From the NCBI GenBank assembly GCA_964035795.1, contig OZ038322.1:22211859-22275858 (forward strand): 64,000 bases of DNA, given 5' to 3'. The position numbers were made by a program, and so were the translations under genes. Positions 43,396 to 63,700 of this stretch are shown piece after piece. Within the stretch, counting starts at the first letter, position 1. Each line of letters opens with the position of its first letter. The notes beneath the pieces are model-generated. The model was given only the letters and a program-made list of their open reading frames with translations, was not told the origin of the DNA and did not search any database. The DNA comes from Pterobdella sp. o SKG-2022. Taxonomy: Eukaryota; Annelida; Clitellata; Hirudinida; Piscicolidae.

Positions 43396-45806
43396 CTATA
43401 ACTCAGTGAAATAGGTTTCCCGCTCAATACCTATCCAAGCAAACAACAATGGACAAAATGATAATCCTATAACAGTAATTGTTGAATATGTCAAATACTT
43501 CTGAATAATTTCAAAAACAATGACTTTCTTGCTCACACTTTTTGTCGGAGATTCTTCACTGCGAAATAAATCCAAAACAAACATGACACTGTATTTAATT
43601 ATGAACCTTGCTGCCACTAATATTATGACACCTAAAAAGGTCCTGGCAAGAGAGATCAAAAACCATTGTAAAGTGAGGGGAGGCACGGGGTAGGGTGGGT
43701 GCATTGGCATCAATTGAGAAATACTGCTGCCGTCACTAAGAGTATGGTGGGACTTGAAACTGTGGTGACGAATGTGTTTGTGGTGCAAGTACTGAGAATT
43801 GCAATGCAAACAAGATGGTGGATAAAATATTGATTCTGCATTGTATGCTGACCCACAAAAACCTAGTTGTTCTGTAGGTCGTTTCATATGACCTAGATTA
43901 AAATTCAACCAATGAGCTATTAAAGATCCAGAACAGACGGACAAAATAATGAAAGTGTCACTTCGTGCAGTGGTCCAATTTTGATAAGATGAAGGATAAA
44001 AAAATGACAAAAAAAGAGGTATTGCTATGCTTAAAGTCAAAGACATATAGCCACCTCTCAGCACGTAAAAATCAATTTTATTAAGGAGATCAAAATGAAA
44101 GCTAAACGCCATGAGAATAAAAACAAACATGAGACCAGCAAGAACATCCTGTGGGATGACATGAAAGTTTAAATTAAACTTAGCAAACTGAATAGGTTCT
44201 TTTGATTCCCAGTTTTATATTTATCATGAATAGAAAAATTATGAGTAATTTTATATATTTTATCAGACATAATAGAATTTAAAAAAAAAATGTAACATTA
44301 TGAAAAAAATAATAATCTTTTTTGATTTAGAGAAATAATAAATTTTATGAAACAAATGCCTAAAATCATTGTGACTATTCAAGAGGGTATGAAAAAATGT
44401 GAATATACCAAGACTGAATGCATTCCCAGGTAGATTCTGCTCAACGATACTGTAGAGCACCACAAGATGGCTAATGCTAAAGTGAGTTCTGAAGGAAACT
44501 GTAAAATATTTTTAAATATTCAAGAAAAAAATCATAAAATAACTATTTCAAATGCAAGCTTTCAAGTTTTAAATAATAAAAAATTTTTGAATGAAAAATA
44601 CAAATACTAAAAACATTTAAATTTTCTATGCACCAGAAATTTTAATATTGTGGAAACCATTGAACATTACAAAATTTTTTACCAAATAACGATCCTTAGT
44701 TAAGAAGTATATAGCAAAAGGCAGGCCCACTCCAACCATGGCATGTGTCGAAGGCATGCCAAACTCTTTATTGTATTTGGACTCCAGTCTGTTAAAAAAG
44801 TTTTATTGTAGATAAATAACTTTTTTCTACTATCAATAGCACACAATGCAAATCATTTCAATAATAATAATTTTTTCAAAGACTAAGTAGATTTTCTTTG
44901 CAAGACTCAAAAAGGCAAATGATTTAACTAAGCAAAAATGCAGGTCAGCTAGGATCATCTGTCAAGACAAATGAAAATCATACCAATATATCAGTCTGTC
45001 AACACCTGTCTGAAGTCTAGTTTTATCCAGGTTATAACAAAAAAGCATTCTAAAGCACTAATTTACATGCAGTTTGATTTTAATGCCCAAAGTATAGAGA
45101 AATAGCATGATGGAAAGCTCATAAATATATTGTGAATTTCACAGATTACTAAGAGGTGATTGTTTAGACATTGTTCATAACATAAAAAAAACTTAAATTG
45201 TGAACTATATTAATAAATAATTGTGTAAATAACCTGAAAACAGGAGGACTTGGAGGTCTTGGCATCTTTAAAACATCTTTACTTGCTTGTCCTGGTAAGA
45301 AAGATAAATTTTATATTACAATTTTAGAACTTACTATAATTATAAATTAACTTATCAAAAATTAAATAATGATTATGAAAATTTATTGAAGGCAGATTAC
45401 CTAAGTACATAAAGATTGACCAAAAAACACACAATCTTCTACCAACATAACCATTAATATTCCAAAACCAAAACGGGAAAAAAAAAATGTAAAATACTTC
45501 TTCTCCTAACTTAGCTCCAAACATAAATAAATAATAAAAGAACTTGTAATTTATTTGATATTCAAATGTTTCAGAATTTCGCCATTTTGGAACACCATTT
45601 TTTTGAGGTATAAATTCATCTTTGATTTTGCTTAAAGGAATATATTCATCTTCAATTCCTGTGTCATTATCACTATTCAAACCATCATGGTTTGTTGCCG
45701 TTAATATATCATTTCTTAATATTTTCTTCTCAATTCCGAGAAATTTTTGAAACTTTACTACTAGTTCTGGTGAGTTCAAATAAAAAAATAACTTTGTAAA
45801 CGGCAT
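43396..45806 (-). CDS. SGPP1: Sphingosine-1-phosphate phosphatase
   Basis: Five exons: 45806-45401, 45291-45234, 44788-44683, 44498-44409 and 44148-43396, giving 1413 nt (470 aa) with all phases matched. The PAP2 phosphatase triad is spread over separate exons: KDVLKMPRP (motif 1), MPSTHAM (motif 2, catalytic His) and [16 protein letters not shown] (motif 3, His and Asp). Flanking segments match the SGPP family: [26 protein letters not shown] and, near the end, [20 protein letters not shown]. Multiple hydrophobic spans fit an ER membrane enzyme that dephosphorylates sphingosine-1-phosphate. A longer start at 45836 is possible, but a splice-acceptor-like CTATAG lies just 13 nt before the ATG at 45806, favouring the shorter one. 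A His-rich loop ([14 protein letters not shown]) lies in the last exon. The choice between SGPP1 and SGPP2 is uncertain. Confidence 0.92.
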
Positions 45807-46084
45807 TTCAAAATTAAAACTATAGCACATACACATGGAGTAAAAGTAAAAATTTATTATATTTTTGGGTGAAACATTTTATTAATTTTGTTCATACATT
45901 GTCTTATTCATTTTTTAAAATCTTTCAGTATTTTTCTGCATTTAAATACCAAAGGAATAATAATGTGAATCATAAAAACACGACAAAACTTGAATTTATG
46001 ATTCCTTATTTTGAGACTAATTGTTCACAATGAATAATAAGGATTTTTGAAGAAATAAACATAATTTGTTTATAGAATAATTTA
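45807..46084. other. Short spacer upstream of SGPP
   Basis: About 280 bp between a possible upstream same-strand coding end (46085) and the phosphatase start. It ends in a T-rich tract and CTATAG acceptor on the minus strand, which could take a spliced leader or end a 5' untranslated intron. Confidence 0.4.
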
Positions 46085-46320
46085 TTAAATCAATATTGAA
46101 TTTAAAATTGGATGAAAATATTTTTTCAGAGTGAAGTTTTTTCCAACTTCTTCACGTCTTTTAGACATGATGTTATCCTTTAATAAATTAAATGGCTCTT
46201 GCACCAACCAGGCTAATTGTTTCTTCAATATGTTATAACACCACAGGGTATGTTGCCTTGTTGACTGTAACACCCTTGACATGTCAAAATGTTTGCAAAA
46301 AAACGCAGCTTGCAAAGAGC
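46085..46320 (-). CDS. Possible terminal exon of an unrecognised gene
   Basis: An open frame of about 77 codons begins at an acceptor-like TAAATAG (complement of 46321-46327) and ends in a stop that overlaps an AATAAA. The sequence is rich in Lys, Leu and Phe (LKKQLAWLVQEPFNLLKDN, MSKRREEVGKNFTLKKYFHP). I do not recognise the family and found no upstream exon with confidence. The polyadenylation signal at the stop favours a real gene end. Confidence 0.3.
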
Positions 46321-48362
46321 CTATTTACAGAAATGATAGATGTATCATAAGACTCAGAGACAAAACACACCAATACTCCTTGCCCACAATTAGCCCAAAG
46401 GAAGAGTCCAACAGAGCTTTACACTAAGTTTTCTCATTCATCATTTGTGTGAAGTAATTTTGATAAATGTTTCAATTTAAATAGGCACATTGGAAATGTT
46501 TTTGACATTTTCAACTTTATGAAATCTATTTGATGGTTTTTTTATTTAAAAACAATCTCATTTAAAGTTTAAAAACCAACACTACGTTTTAAGTTCAACT
46601 CTCATGATTCAATTCCGTGAAGTCATTGAAAAATTTGCAATCCATCATTTGAAACGAGGATTTTTATAACTTCATTCCTTAATTGAAAAACACTCGCATA
46701 TAAACTACTGCTCATTGAAAATATGGGAATAATAATGAATTATAAAAGTTATGTTGTAAATTAAATAAAGAATTTACAATTGAAATAGCGTAAACTTAAA
46801 CTTCCACCTAATGTATTATCAGTGAAAAATAGCTAGTTGGAAAAGCACAAGAGCTCTCTAACGGCATTCCTGCTGAAGCATCAGTGAAAATCTTTAGTGT
46901 ATAAAGTAAAAATAAATTTAGTATATTGCTTCATTTCTTTTGGCGTTTTTTGAAATGTCTGTACAAGTTGCTATTTATATTTATGGATGAAGCTTTTCGT
47001 TAGCAGTGTAACATTTTTAAATACATTCGAATAAATGTTAAATAACAGCTTTTTAATTTTTAAATGAATAACTTTTTGTTCATTAATTTTGTATTTGTTA
47101 CATTGGCTCGAAAGAAATCCTTATTCTAGATATTTATTTTAGTAAACAATACAGTTTTAAAATTGAAACTTATCTAACATCGAATCTTTATTGAAGCCAA
47201 TTATTCTAAGCTTGTTGTTATCATATGATTGAAGTTGTTAAGACATAAGGGATAGTTTTTTGAAATAGGGTGGTTTGGAACCCTATATATTGTTAGGCCA
47301 CTGACAAGTTCTTACAGTTTTGTGCTTAGTTCAGCACTTTTCAAAGATATGATTATAAAACTTCAACTAACTTTTGGAGTCACTAGAATTTTTCAGAGAT
47401 TAACCAATGTTGAAAAGTATTCAATGTGAATGATCTTAACTCTCAAATGAAGCTCTAGGTGCTGTTTTCGATCTCTATAGAACTGAAATAACATTTATTG
47501 CTTCAACTTTTATTCAATAATTTTCTATATAAGTTAAGATAGTTATTTAAACAATACTTATAATTCAAAGTGAGATTTATTCGAAATGAATAGTGGCGGC
47601 AGATTTGCACAACAAAAGCGCTTAAGAGAATAAAAGTCATGATGAAAGTGACAAAAATTATAATTTCCAAATTTTTTAGAGTTTATTAATAAAAAATACT
47701 TTTAGAAATTATGAAAAATGGAAAGTAATTGAATAGAAAATTATTCCGCCCAAGTGGACCGCAATCGCTTGCCAACTCACATTTTTAATTTCACAAGTAA
47801 ACTATTTATTATACTTCAGTAAATATTCAAACGCTCACACGTACAAAAAAAATATAGCTAAGTTCACGCACACAAACATGACATTGTCAAAAAAAATCAA
47901 AGCAGACGTCAAAATCGGACATTTTGAATTTAGTTTTCATGACAACACGCACCGAGCGATGAAAAATTCAAAGAAAATGAAATATATAAGTTGAAACGAG
48001 ATTCCTGCCTCCCAAACTGTTGCTGGGATGCTAGGAATGAACTTTCTCGTTTAATTACTTTCATTATTTATTATATCAGTAATATTATAATTGATACCGT
48101 ATTTATTCCAAAGAACTCATCAATATTAGGACTTGAGTGTTACTTAATTTTTATTAATGTCAATACCAGTTTCTAATGCTTTTTTTCACTATTGTCATAC
48201 CTCATACCAGTTTTAATCCAGAGAAAATCTTCTTATTATAACTGAATTATTATTATTTTTATTTCCATTATTATAATTCATATTATTATTTTTCTTATAT
48301 ATATTTTTAGGTATATTATTTTTTAAATTTCTTACGGTATGATTTATAGAAGTATTGAAAAT
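46321..48362. other. AT-rich spacer
   Basis: About 2 kb without a recognisable coding exon or structured RNA. Confidence 0.5.
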
Positions 48363-55224
<6,862 letters not shown>

Positions 55225-57390
55225 CTGTTGGAACACAAAAACCAAATCAATGATGGATCATAAAACTGGTTTTAAAATCCTTTTATGTTTATTTGCAGTG
55301 TGATGGAATTATTTAGTTTTAAATTAGGAAAATGCTAATGAATTGAATGATGTGGTAGTGGTGTTGATAATGGTGGTGATGATAATACTAATAGTACTGA
55401 TGGTAGTAGAGTTAATGATGATTGGAGCTGTTTTTTTCTTTTCTATATATTTTTTACTTATATGTTTTTTTTGTGTAAGTTAAAAGCATACTCTTTTTCA
55501 TTATCAAGCTATAAGAGTCTGTCCTAAAAAGCATTTTTTTGTTGACGAAGAATTAGCTTGATGAGAGCAGGCTGAGAAAACATTCCGTATAGGATTTGTT
55601 AATTGAAAATTTTTTGAAAAGTTGAAACAAACTCTTTTGGTTACGGATAATCAGAAAAGAGTGTTTAGACTTTTACCTCAAAAGGTTATCCGTCCTACCA
55701 GCTTGCAGACCTGAACACTAGGGCGCTTAGTTTGTGTATTTCAACGTCATGCACCGGATATAGTCTATGTATATTGATTAGCATCAGTAGAAGATAAGCC
55801 TAAAAACTGAATGCTACAGAATTTTTCTTCAGGAAAAAAACTATTGAAATATCTTGATTGGGGTGCCTACATACATTGCGAAGAAAGCAGACCAACAATT
55901 TAGCTTTTCTGATCTAAATTTGAAAAACTACTTCTTGGTTGGATTTTCACAATTTATCCATCGTTCTGTCTTAGTTTTTCCTTTAATGTGTTAATGCTTT
56001 GAACCTAACTAGACTTTGACATTTGAATCTAATTTTACTGCTCTAATGTTACGGTAACCGACCAAATGCTACTTTTTGTGCCAAGGCAAAGTTTTTGCTA
56101 CCGACATTCTGACCAGTATTTATAAGCTGAAGTGGGGGTTTTGCGAGAGCAGTTGATTCTCTATCAAGTTCATCAAACTCCTCATGTTTACTCCTCGCAA
56201 AAAACTGTTGCATATGCTTAAAATTCTTTATATATTTCATATATACTGCAATTTTTGACAACTCAATTTTTAAGCTGCATTGTTCTACTTTTACTTTTCA
56301 CTCTGTGGACTTATTCAACAAAATTTTTGTATATAAATCTTTTTGCTCACGTTTTTAACCAGCACCTTCATATTCAAATTTGACACTACCTCAGCCTTGA
56401 AACATTCAGAATATCTCAAAATTTTTTAAATCTTTTTTTTGCAGATCTACAGTCAATTTAAACATTTGAATGACACTTTGATCTTACACCTAAAAAAAGT
56501 CTACACCCTACCTTGGTTACAAATCCTTGAAAACATTTTGTTACCACATCCCACAAAGTTACTTTTTCTAAAAATTACTATAAAGTATAAAGTTCTTTCT
56601 TTATCAAAAGCATCTATACCCAGCAGATGAAACATGCCCTCTTGCTTCAACATTTACTGCTTCAAGGCACCAATCTCTTCGATCCCTGAGTGGTGTTTCT
56701 TTCTCTCAAGCGTCAGATACCACAGTTGTATTTTGATACTAGGCTTGATTGCTTAGCCAGCAACCTAGCTCTGACCAAGAGTAGATCGATACTGTATTTA
56801 ATCATGGCCTCATTGTAGTCGGTACTTCTGACAAAGCATGCACTGAACTAGTGCATGCTTTTCCTATTTAAACTTTTTCAATAAGATTGTTGGGTTTTAA
56901 TTGATGATGGTAAAGATGATTATGATGAGGATAAAGATGATTATGATGAGGCTAAAGGTGATTGTGGTTATAAAATAAACGATGAATTTTTAATGTTGTA
57001 GACTGTTGAACCACTTTCTTGGGACTAGCTTACTTACCATTTTCTTTAACACCAGTAGCATTTTCTTAGACAATGCTTTCTAAACTCTCCGGTATACTAA
57101 AACTCAACTCGTCAAATATCTTATTAGCTGTGAGTTTTTGAAATTATTCTCAAGGAAAAATTTTGAATAAAAAAAATATTCAAAATTGTAGTTTATTTGA
57201 GATATTAAATATGTAAGATTTTTTGCTAAGCTAGACAACCATGATCGTTGAAAGAGTGAAAATAAAAGAAGGAAATTTTCGCCACAATATAGCATTATAA
57301 GACACCATAAAAAAAGTAATTAACACTTGAATTTCAATTGATTCTGAATTTTTAAAAATAGACACAAAGCAAAACAGCAGAAAAAAAAGA
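55225..57390. other. 5' side of the CUB/sushi-like gene, no exon identified
   Basis: Upstream exons of the minus-strand gene are expected here, but I could not support any. A direct repeat of a 21-bp unit (AAAGATGATTATGATGAGG...) occurs at about 56910-56950. A minus-strand open frame at 56049-56261 has no recognisable domain. Confidence 0.45.
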
Positions 57391-57394
57391 AAAC

Positions 57395-57997
57395 GTGACG
57401 AATTACGTCATGAAGCGATAAATTAACTTAAACACCTCTTTAAGTGTGACGTAAAAACGAAAAAAAATAAATAAGAATGGCAATAAACGAAACAAAAATA
57501 ATAATGGATAAAAAAAAAGAAATTATTGAGGAAATAAAAGTATAAAAGGCAAGAAGAAAATAAAAGCAAAATAAATATTAAATTGGAATATTTCATAAGT
57601 GGAGAAAATTTCGAAAAAATATAATTATAAATAAAAAAATATAATAATAAAAAATAATAATGAATAATAATAATAACTAGAAAAGTAATATAAAGGTGAA
57701 TAATGTAACATTAATAAAATGACGTAAATGTGAGTGATGGATGGAAGGCTGTGACTTCAGTTTAATATGGATTGTGCGCATGTTTGTTTGTATGTGAATT
57801 TAATGATATTTCTAAACTCGTCCAAAACACATACATATGCACATTTACACGAATGAACAAAAACTCAGACACACAAATATAATCACACATACACGTTCAA
57901 ATAAACCCAAACACACACACATTCGGCATGGAGATAGTTGGTGTAATCCTTACTACACGGTTGCACTATGTGGTTTAGGGACGTCACTAATACGTCA
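57395..57997. promoter_or_regulatory. Cluster of TGACGT (CRE/ATF-like) motifs
   Basis: Within 600 bp: an inverted TGACG/ACGTCA pair (57396-57410), TGACGTAA (57447-57454), TGACGTAA (57720-57727), ACGTCA (57981-57986) and ACGTCA (57992-57997). CpG-containing hexamers should be rare in such AT-rich DNA. The position would suit a 5' regulatory region of the minus-strand gene ending at 48363. Confidence 0.4.
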
Positions 57998-58044
57998 CAA
58001 TGTCGTCTGCCTCCACATGCATTTCTTATGTGGTCTGTGTGTTT

Positions 58045-58590
<546 letters not shown>

Positions 58591-58599
58591 CTAGTTTAT

Positions 58600-60426
58600 G
58601 CAGTTATTGCTATTGTTTTTGATGTTTTTGTTGTTTCTGCTGCTGACAAGCAGCAACATTGAAAGCCTCCAATGCCTTTTTAATTCTGTAAGCAGTACTT
58701 TTGTCAAATTCGGGCTGAAAATTAACCTCAATAAAACGAAATACATGTCTATGAACCCTGACTACACAAATCCAAACAACGATATACAATGGAACGACAC
58801 CAAATATTGTAACAATAACAAATTCTTCAAAGAAAAAGTTGACGACATCGATCATGGTCAATCTTGTAGCAACAACAACAGCACAATTGACAATAACAAC
58901 ACTAATAATGTTAGTAGGTCGTCAAGGTTGAATTACAATTTACGTAAAAGACCTTCACAATGCAAAGTTAATAAACAACAGAATCGACAATAACAACAAT
59001 AATCGCAATAACAACAAAACCAAAAAAAAACCTCAACAACAGCAAAACTTATAGTACTAACAAAAAAAATAGTAGCTGCAACAGCAAAGACAACAACGAA
59101 AATAGCTATAGCAAAACTGACAACAGTTTCAACAAAAATAATTGCAACAAGAACAACAACAAAAATAGGAATAACCAAAAAAGTAACAACAGCAGCAGCT
59201 ACAACAATAGCAACAACAACAACAGCAGCAGTAGAAACAACAACAAAAGCAGCAATATCAACAGCAGAAGCAACAACAATAGCAACCACAATAACAATAG
59301 TAGCAACAAAGACAACAGCCGCAGCAACAACATTAGCAGCAGCAGCAACAACAATAGCAGTAGCAGCAACAACAACAAAAGCAGCAGCAACAACAACAAC
59401 AAAAGCAGCAGCAGCAACAACAACAATAGCAGCAGAAACAACAAAAACATCAAAAACAATAGCAATAACAATAGAAACAAGAAAAACAACAACAAAAGCA
59501 ACAGCAGAAACAACAACAAAAATACAAACAATAACAACAATACAAGTGTAAATGCCATCTCAACGCTCTCACTTGGTGAAGACGAAAATTTGGAAAAAGT
59601 GTCACAATTCAAGTACCTTAGCAGTATCCTTAGTAGTGACAACTCGGTTGATGCAGAGGTAGAATCCAGAATCAACAGAGCAGCCCAAGTTTTTCGCCCA
59701 CTAAGCCGCCTCGTATGGTACCAGTCGAAAATAAATGTCCACACCAAACAAAAGCTGTTTAAATCAACCATCTTACCGACGTTATTATACGGCAGTGAAA
59801 CATGGAACCTTCTACAACATCACATACAGAGGTTACAAGTTTTCACCAACAGATGTTTGAGAATTATCACCGGCACTTCACTATGGGAAAAAATGAAAAA
59901 TACCCAACTTCGAGGCAAAGCAAATATAGAAAGGATCGATGTGATGATTCAAAAGAGAAGATTGCAATGGCTAGGCCACCTCGAAAGAATGCTGGCTGAT
60001 CGATTGCCGAAAAAACTTCTGACAAGCAAAATAACGGATGGTAGAAGACAGCAAGGCGGACAGAAACAGAGATGGCACGATCTTGTTCATAAAGACCTCA
60101 AAACGCTGAGCTTGGTAGATGTATGGAAACAAGAAGCGCACAAAAGGAAACTATGGCGAGAAAACATCACCAAGCGTCTTCACGGTCTCAACAGAGAGAA
60201 AAAACTAGAGGATAAATCAAAAAATTCCCTAGCTTGCTCATTTGCAGGAGGCACCAAAATATGTGCAAATAAAGCTGGCCTAGCAAACCACTATAGGCAG
60301 ATACATCAAACACAACAAACCATAAGATGTGAATACTGTAGCCTGAGCTTTAAACACCAAGGCATCCCTAACCATCGCAAAAAATGCTCAACTTCCAATC
60401 TATTGCACCTGCCACATGGTGGATAA
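58600..60426 (+). mobile_element. LINE body 1: 5'-truncated reverse transcriptase with C2H2 fingers
   Basis: The left part (58630-58760) matches the reverse-transcriptase palm of LINE body 2: VKFGLKINLNKTKYMSMNP against IKFGLRINFSKTKYMTILP. After a large low-complexity insertion, 59590-60426 reads the thumb and C terminus: VSQFKYLSSILSSDNSVDAE, YGSETWNLLQHHIQRLQVFT, LQWLGHLERM and QKQRWHDLVHKDLK, ending with two C2H2-type zinc fingers (C-x8-C, with Cys and His pairs through HHQ-like spacers) and a stop at 60424-60426. The YADD box is not preserved. The two parts lie in different frames, so it is inactive. The stop is followed within ten bases by a (TG)n tract. Confidence 0.88.
58860..59545 (+). 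repeat. CAA/CAG/AAT-rich trinucleotide expansion inside LINE body 1
   Basis: About 680 bp composed almost entirely of AAC, ACA, AGC and AAT triplets on the plus strand, with extreme strand asymmetry (very little T or G). It lies exactly between two segments that are adjacent in LINE body 2, so it is an insertion or in-place expansion. Confidence 0.9.
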
Positions 60427-60434
60427 AAGCAAAG

Positions 60435-60707
<273 letters not shown>

Positions 60708-60712
60708 AGTAA

Positions 60713-63700
60713 AAATGAATATTGAAACCACAAAAATAGGATGCTGGAACGTCAAAAGCATGGGCAACCCAACGAAGTTCAGCATAAAACTGATAAACGT
60801 TATTGCAACAATGAGAGAAAAAAACTTCTCTCTTAGCAACGTCGGAAGTGCAATGGGCACTCTGGAAATCGAAGGCACAACAGTGCTCTATTCTGGGCTC
60901 TCAGAACCAAAAAATGGTAACCAAAGAGGAGTAGCTATTGCTCTCAGAGGTGATCTCAGAAAGGCTTGGAAGAAAGAAGGCACTCACAGCATGATTTCAG
61001 AAAGAGTGATTAAAGCAAGAATAAAAGTTGAAGACAAACACATAAACTTCATAGCCGTTTATGCCCCAACAGAGGTAGACGATGAAGAAAAATCTGAGAA
61101 CTTTTACGAAACCCTGCAAGACCAACTTGCCAGAATCAACAAAAAAGAACATGTGATAGTGTTGGGAGACTTCAACGCACGAGTTGGACCACTTGAAAAC
61201 CCATCACGACTCCATGGCCGTCATAACCCAGATAAAAGAAATTTGAATGGCTCAAGGTTAGTTGATTTCTGCAACACCAACGGTCTGATAATAACAAACA
61301 CCATCTTCTCACACAAAAGAATACACCAATGGACTTGGTATCACCCGAATCAAAAAAAAAGGACATGTCCTTGATTATGTGCTCATCAGTCATCAGTTAC
61401 GAGCAAACATATGTGATACCAAGGTCACTCGAAAAACAATTCATATTTCAGATCATAATATGGTTATATCCAAATTGATACTGAAGAATCATAAAATAAA
61501 ATATAATAAAAACCCAAATAATAACACAAATATACTCCACGATAAAATAACGAACCCAACAAAATTAGAAAAAATAAACATAAACAAATTTAAAGAAGAA
61601 TTAACATATAATTTGAACAAAATAGACCAAAATAATTCAGTAGAAGAGATGTGGAAATGCTTCAAAGAAAGTCTATTGAACGCCTCAAAGCAATTACCAA
61701 AAAAAAATAAAATGCCTAAAAGACCATAGGTAAATGAAGAGGTTAAAAAACTTTCAACAGAAAAATCTGAACTTCACTTCAAAATAAAAGCCCTCAAACA
61801 AAACGGTCGTGCAATCCCACAAAACCTGATTAGCAGCTACAAAGAAATAAAAACTGAATCCAGAAAAGCTTGTAGAAAAGCTAAATCGATACGTGGTGGG
61901 AAGAAAAGACTGAAGAAGCTGAGAAAACGACCGAACTCACCAACAAACAGGGCCGGGGAGGTTCAATTCTCAAACTACTGAAAAAAGAAAAACACACAAA
62001 AATAAAACCGACAAATTTGAAATCTTTAGATGGCAGACAAACACTCTTTTCATCAGAAGATAAAATCATAAGATGGAAAGAACACTTTGCCAGTTCCGAT
62101 TCCACAGTAGACACTACGGCATACAGCGAGCTTCTACCTTCTATAATCACACTTGATGATGAAGAGGTAGCAGATCTATCTAAGCCCCCTTCCATAGTGG
62201 AGCTAACAAATGCTTTGAAGCAATGTAAATTAGAAACAGCTCCGGGTTTAGATGGAATCAGCTCAAATATGCTCAAAATTGGCGCCAACGAAACGGTATA
62301 TTGGCTAAAAGTGATCTCAGACCAGATATGGGAAATGGAAACAATCCCAAGTGATTGGAAAAATCAAATAATAGTTCCAATTCACAAGCATGGAGCAAGA
62401 TCACTTTGTGAAAATTACCGAGGAATCGCCCTACTGTGTGTGGCTAGCAAAGTGTTTGGAAGAGCCATTCTAAACAAAATGCAAAACGTCATGGAAAAAC
62501 AATTGGGTGAAAACCAATGTGGTTTTAGGCCGAATAGAGGTTGCTGCGACCAAATATTTGCAGCAAAGATCCTGATGCAGAGGGAAAAGGAATTTCAAAA
62601 GCCCATTCATCTCTGCTTCATTGATCTCCAAAAGGCCTACGACACAGTCAACCGAGATGTTCTCTGGGAAATTCTGTCGAAATCCTTCAGCTTGCCAGAA
62701 AAAATAATTCGCATCCTTAAAGCTCTCCATAGCTGTACAACAGGAGCGATCCGGGCTGATGGACAGTTGTCCGATGAGTTTCCCATCAGCGTTGGGGTGA
62801 AACAAGGAGATGTGCTGGCTCCTATGCTTTTTAATACATAACTCGACGCTGTGATAAGAGTGGCACTCAAGAATCACCCAGACAAAGGTATTCGCATTGA
62901 ATATAGCCACAATGCCCCGTTGATGCATAACAGTCGCTATAAGCTAGAAGAGGCTATAACAGTACAATCAATAGCTTATGCCGATGATATAATGATCACG
63001 AGCGACAACATCAAAGACCTGGAATGCCTCGTCACTTCAATAGATGACGTTTGCATCAAATTTGGACTGAGAATAAACTTCAGCAAAACAAAATACATGA
63101 CCATTCTACCAAAAAACTCAATTCAAAGCCTCAACACAACGCTGGCAATACGTAACGATATAAACATCGAACAAGTGACACAGTTTAAATACCTGGGCAG
63201 TATCTTAAACAGTGACAACACAGTCGATGCAGAAGTTGAATCACGTATCAATAAAGCATCCCAAGTCTTTCGCAGCCTTAGTCGGTTGGTATGGTATCAA
63301 CGGAAAATAAAAGTTTCCACCAAACTGAAACTTTTCAAAGTCATTATAATACCAACGCTATTATACGGCAGCGAAACTTGGAATGTTCTTCAATGCCACA
63401 TACAGCGTCTCCAAGTGTTCACAAACAGGTGTCTGAGAATCATCACGGGGACTTCTCTTTGGGAGAAACTGAGAAACACCCAACATTGATGTAAATCAAA
63501 AATAGAGCGAGTTGACGTGATGATTCAACGAAGAAAACTCCAGTGGCTTGGGCCCTTGGAAAGAATGGAAAATTCAAGGCTCCTAAAAAAATTTATGGTG
63601 AGCGAAATTGCTGAAGGTTCACGGTCTCAAGGTGGTCAAAAGAAGAGATGGCATGACAAAATATATACAGACCTAAAAAAGCTAAACATTATTGACACCT

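Noticed and set aside
59199..59771. Poly-leucine frame on the minus strand
   Set aside because: Antisense reading of the CAA/CAG-type expansion in LINE body 1.
61881..62928. Minus-strand frames of 135 and 152 codons
   Set aside because: Antisense of the LINE reverse transcriptase.
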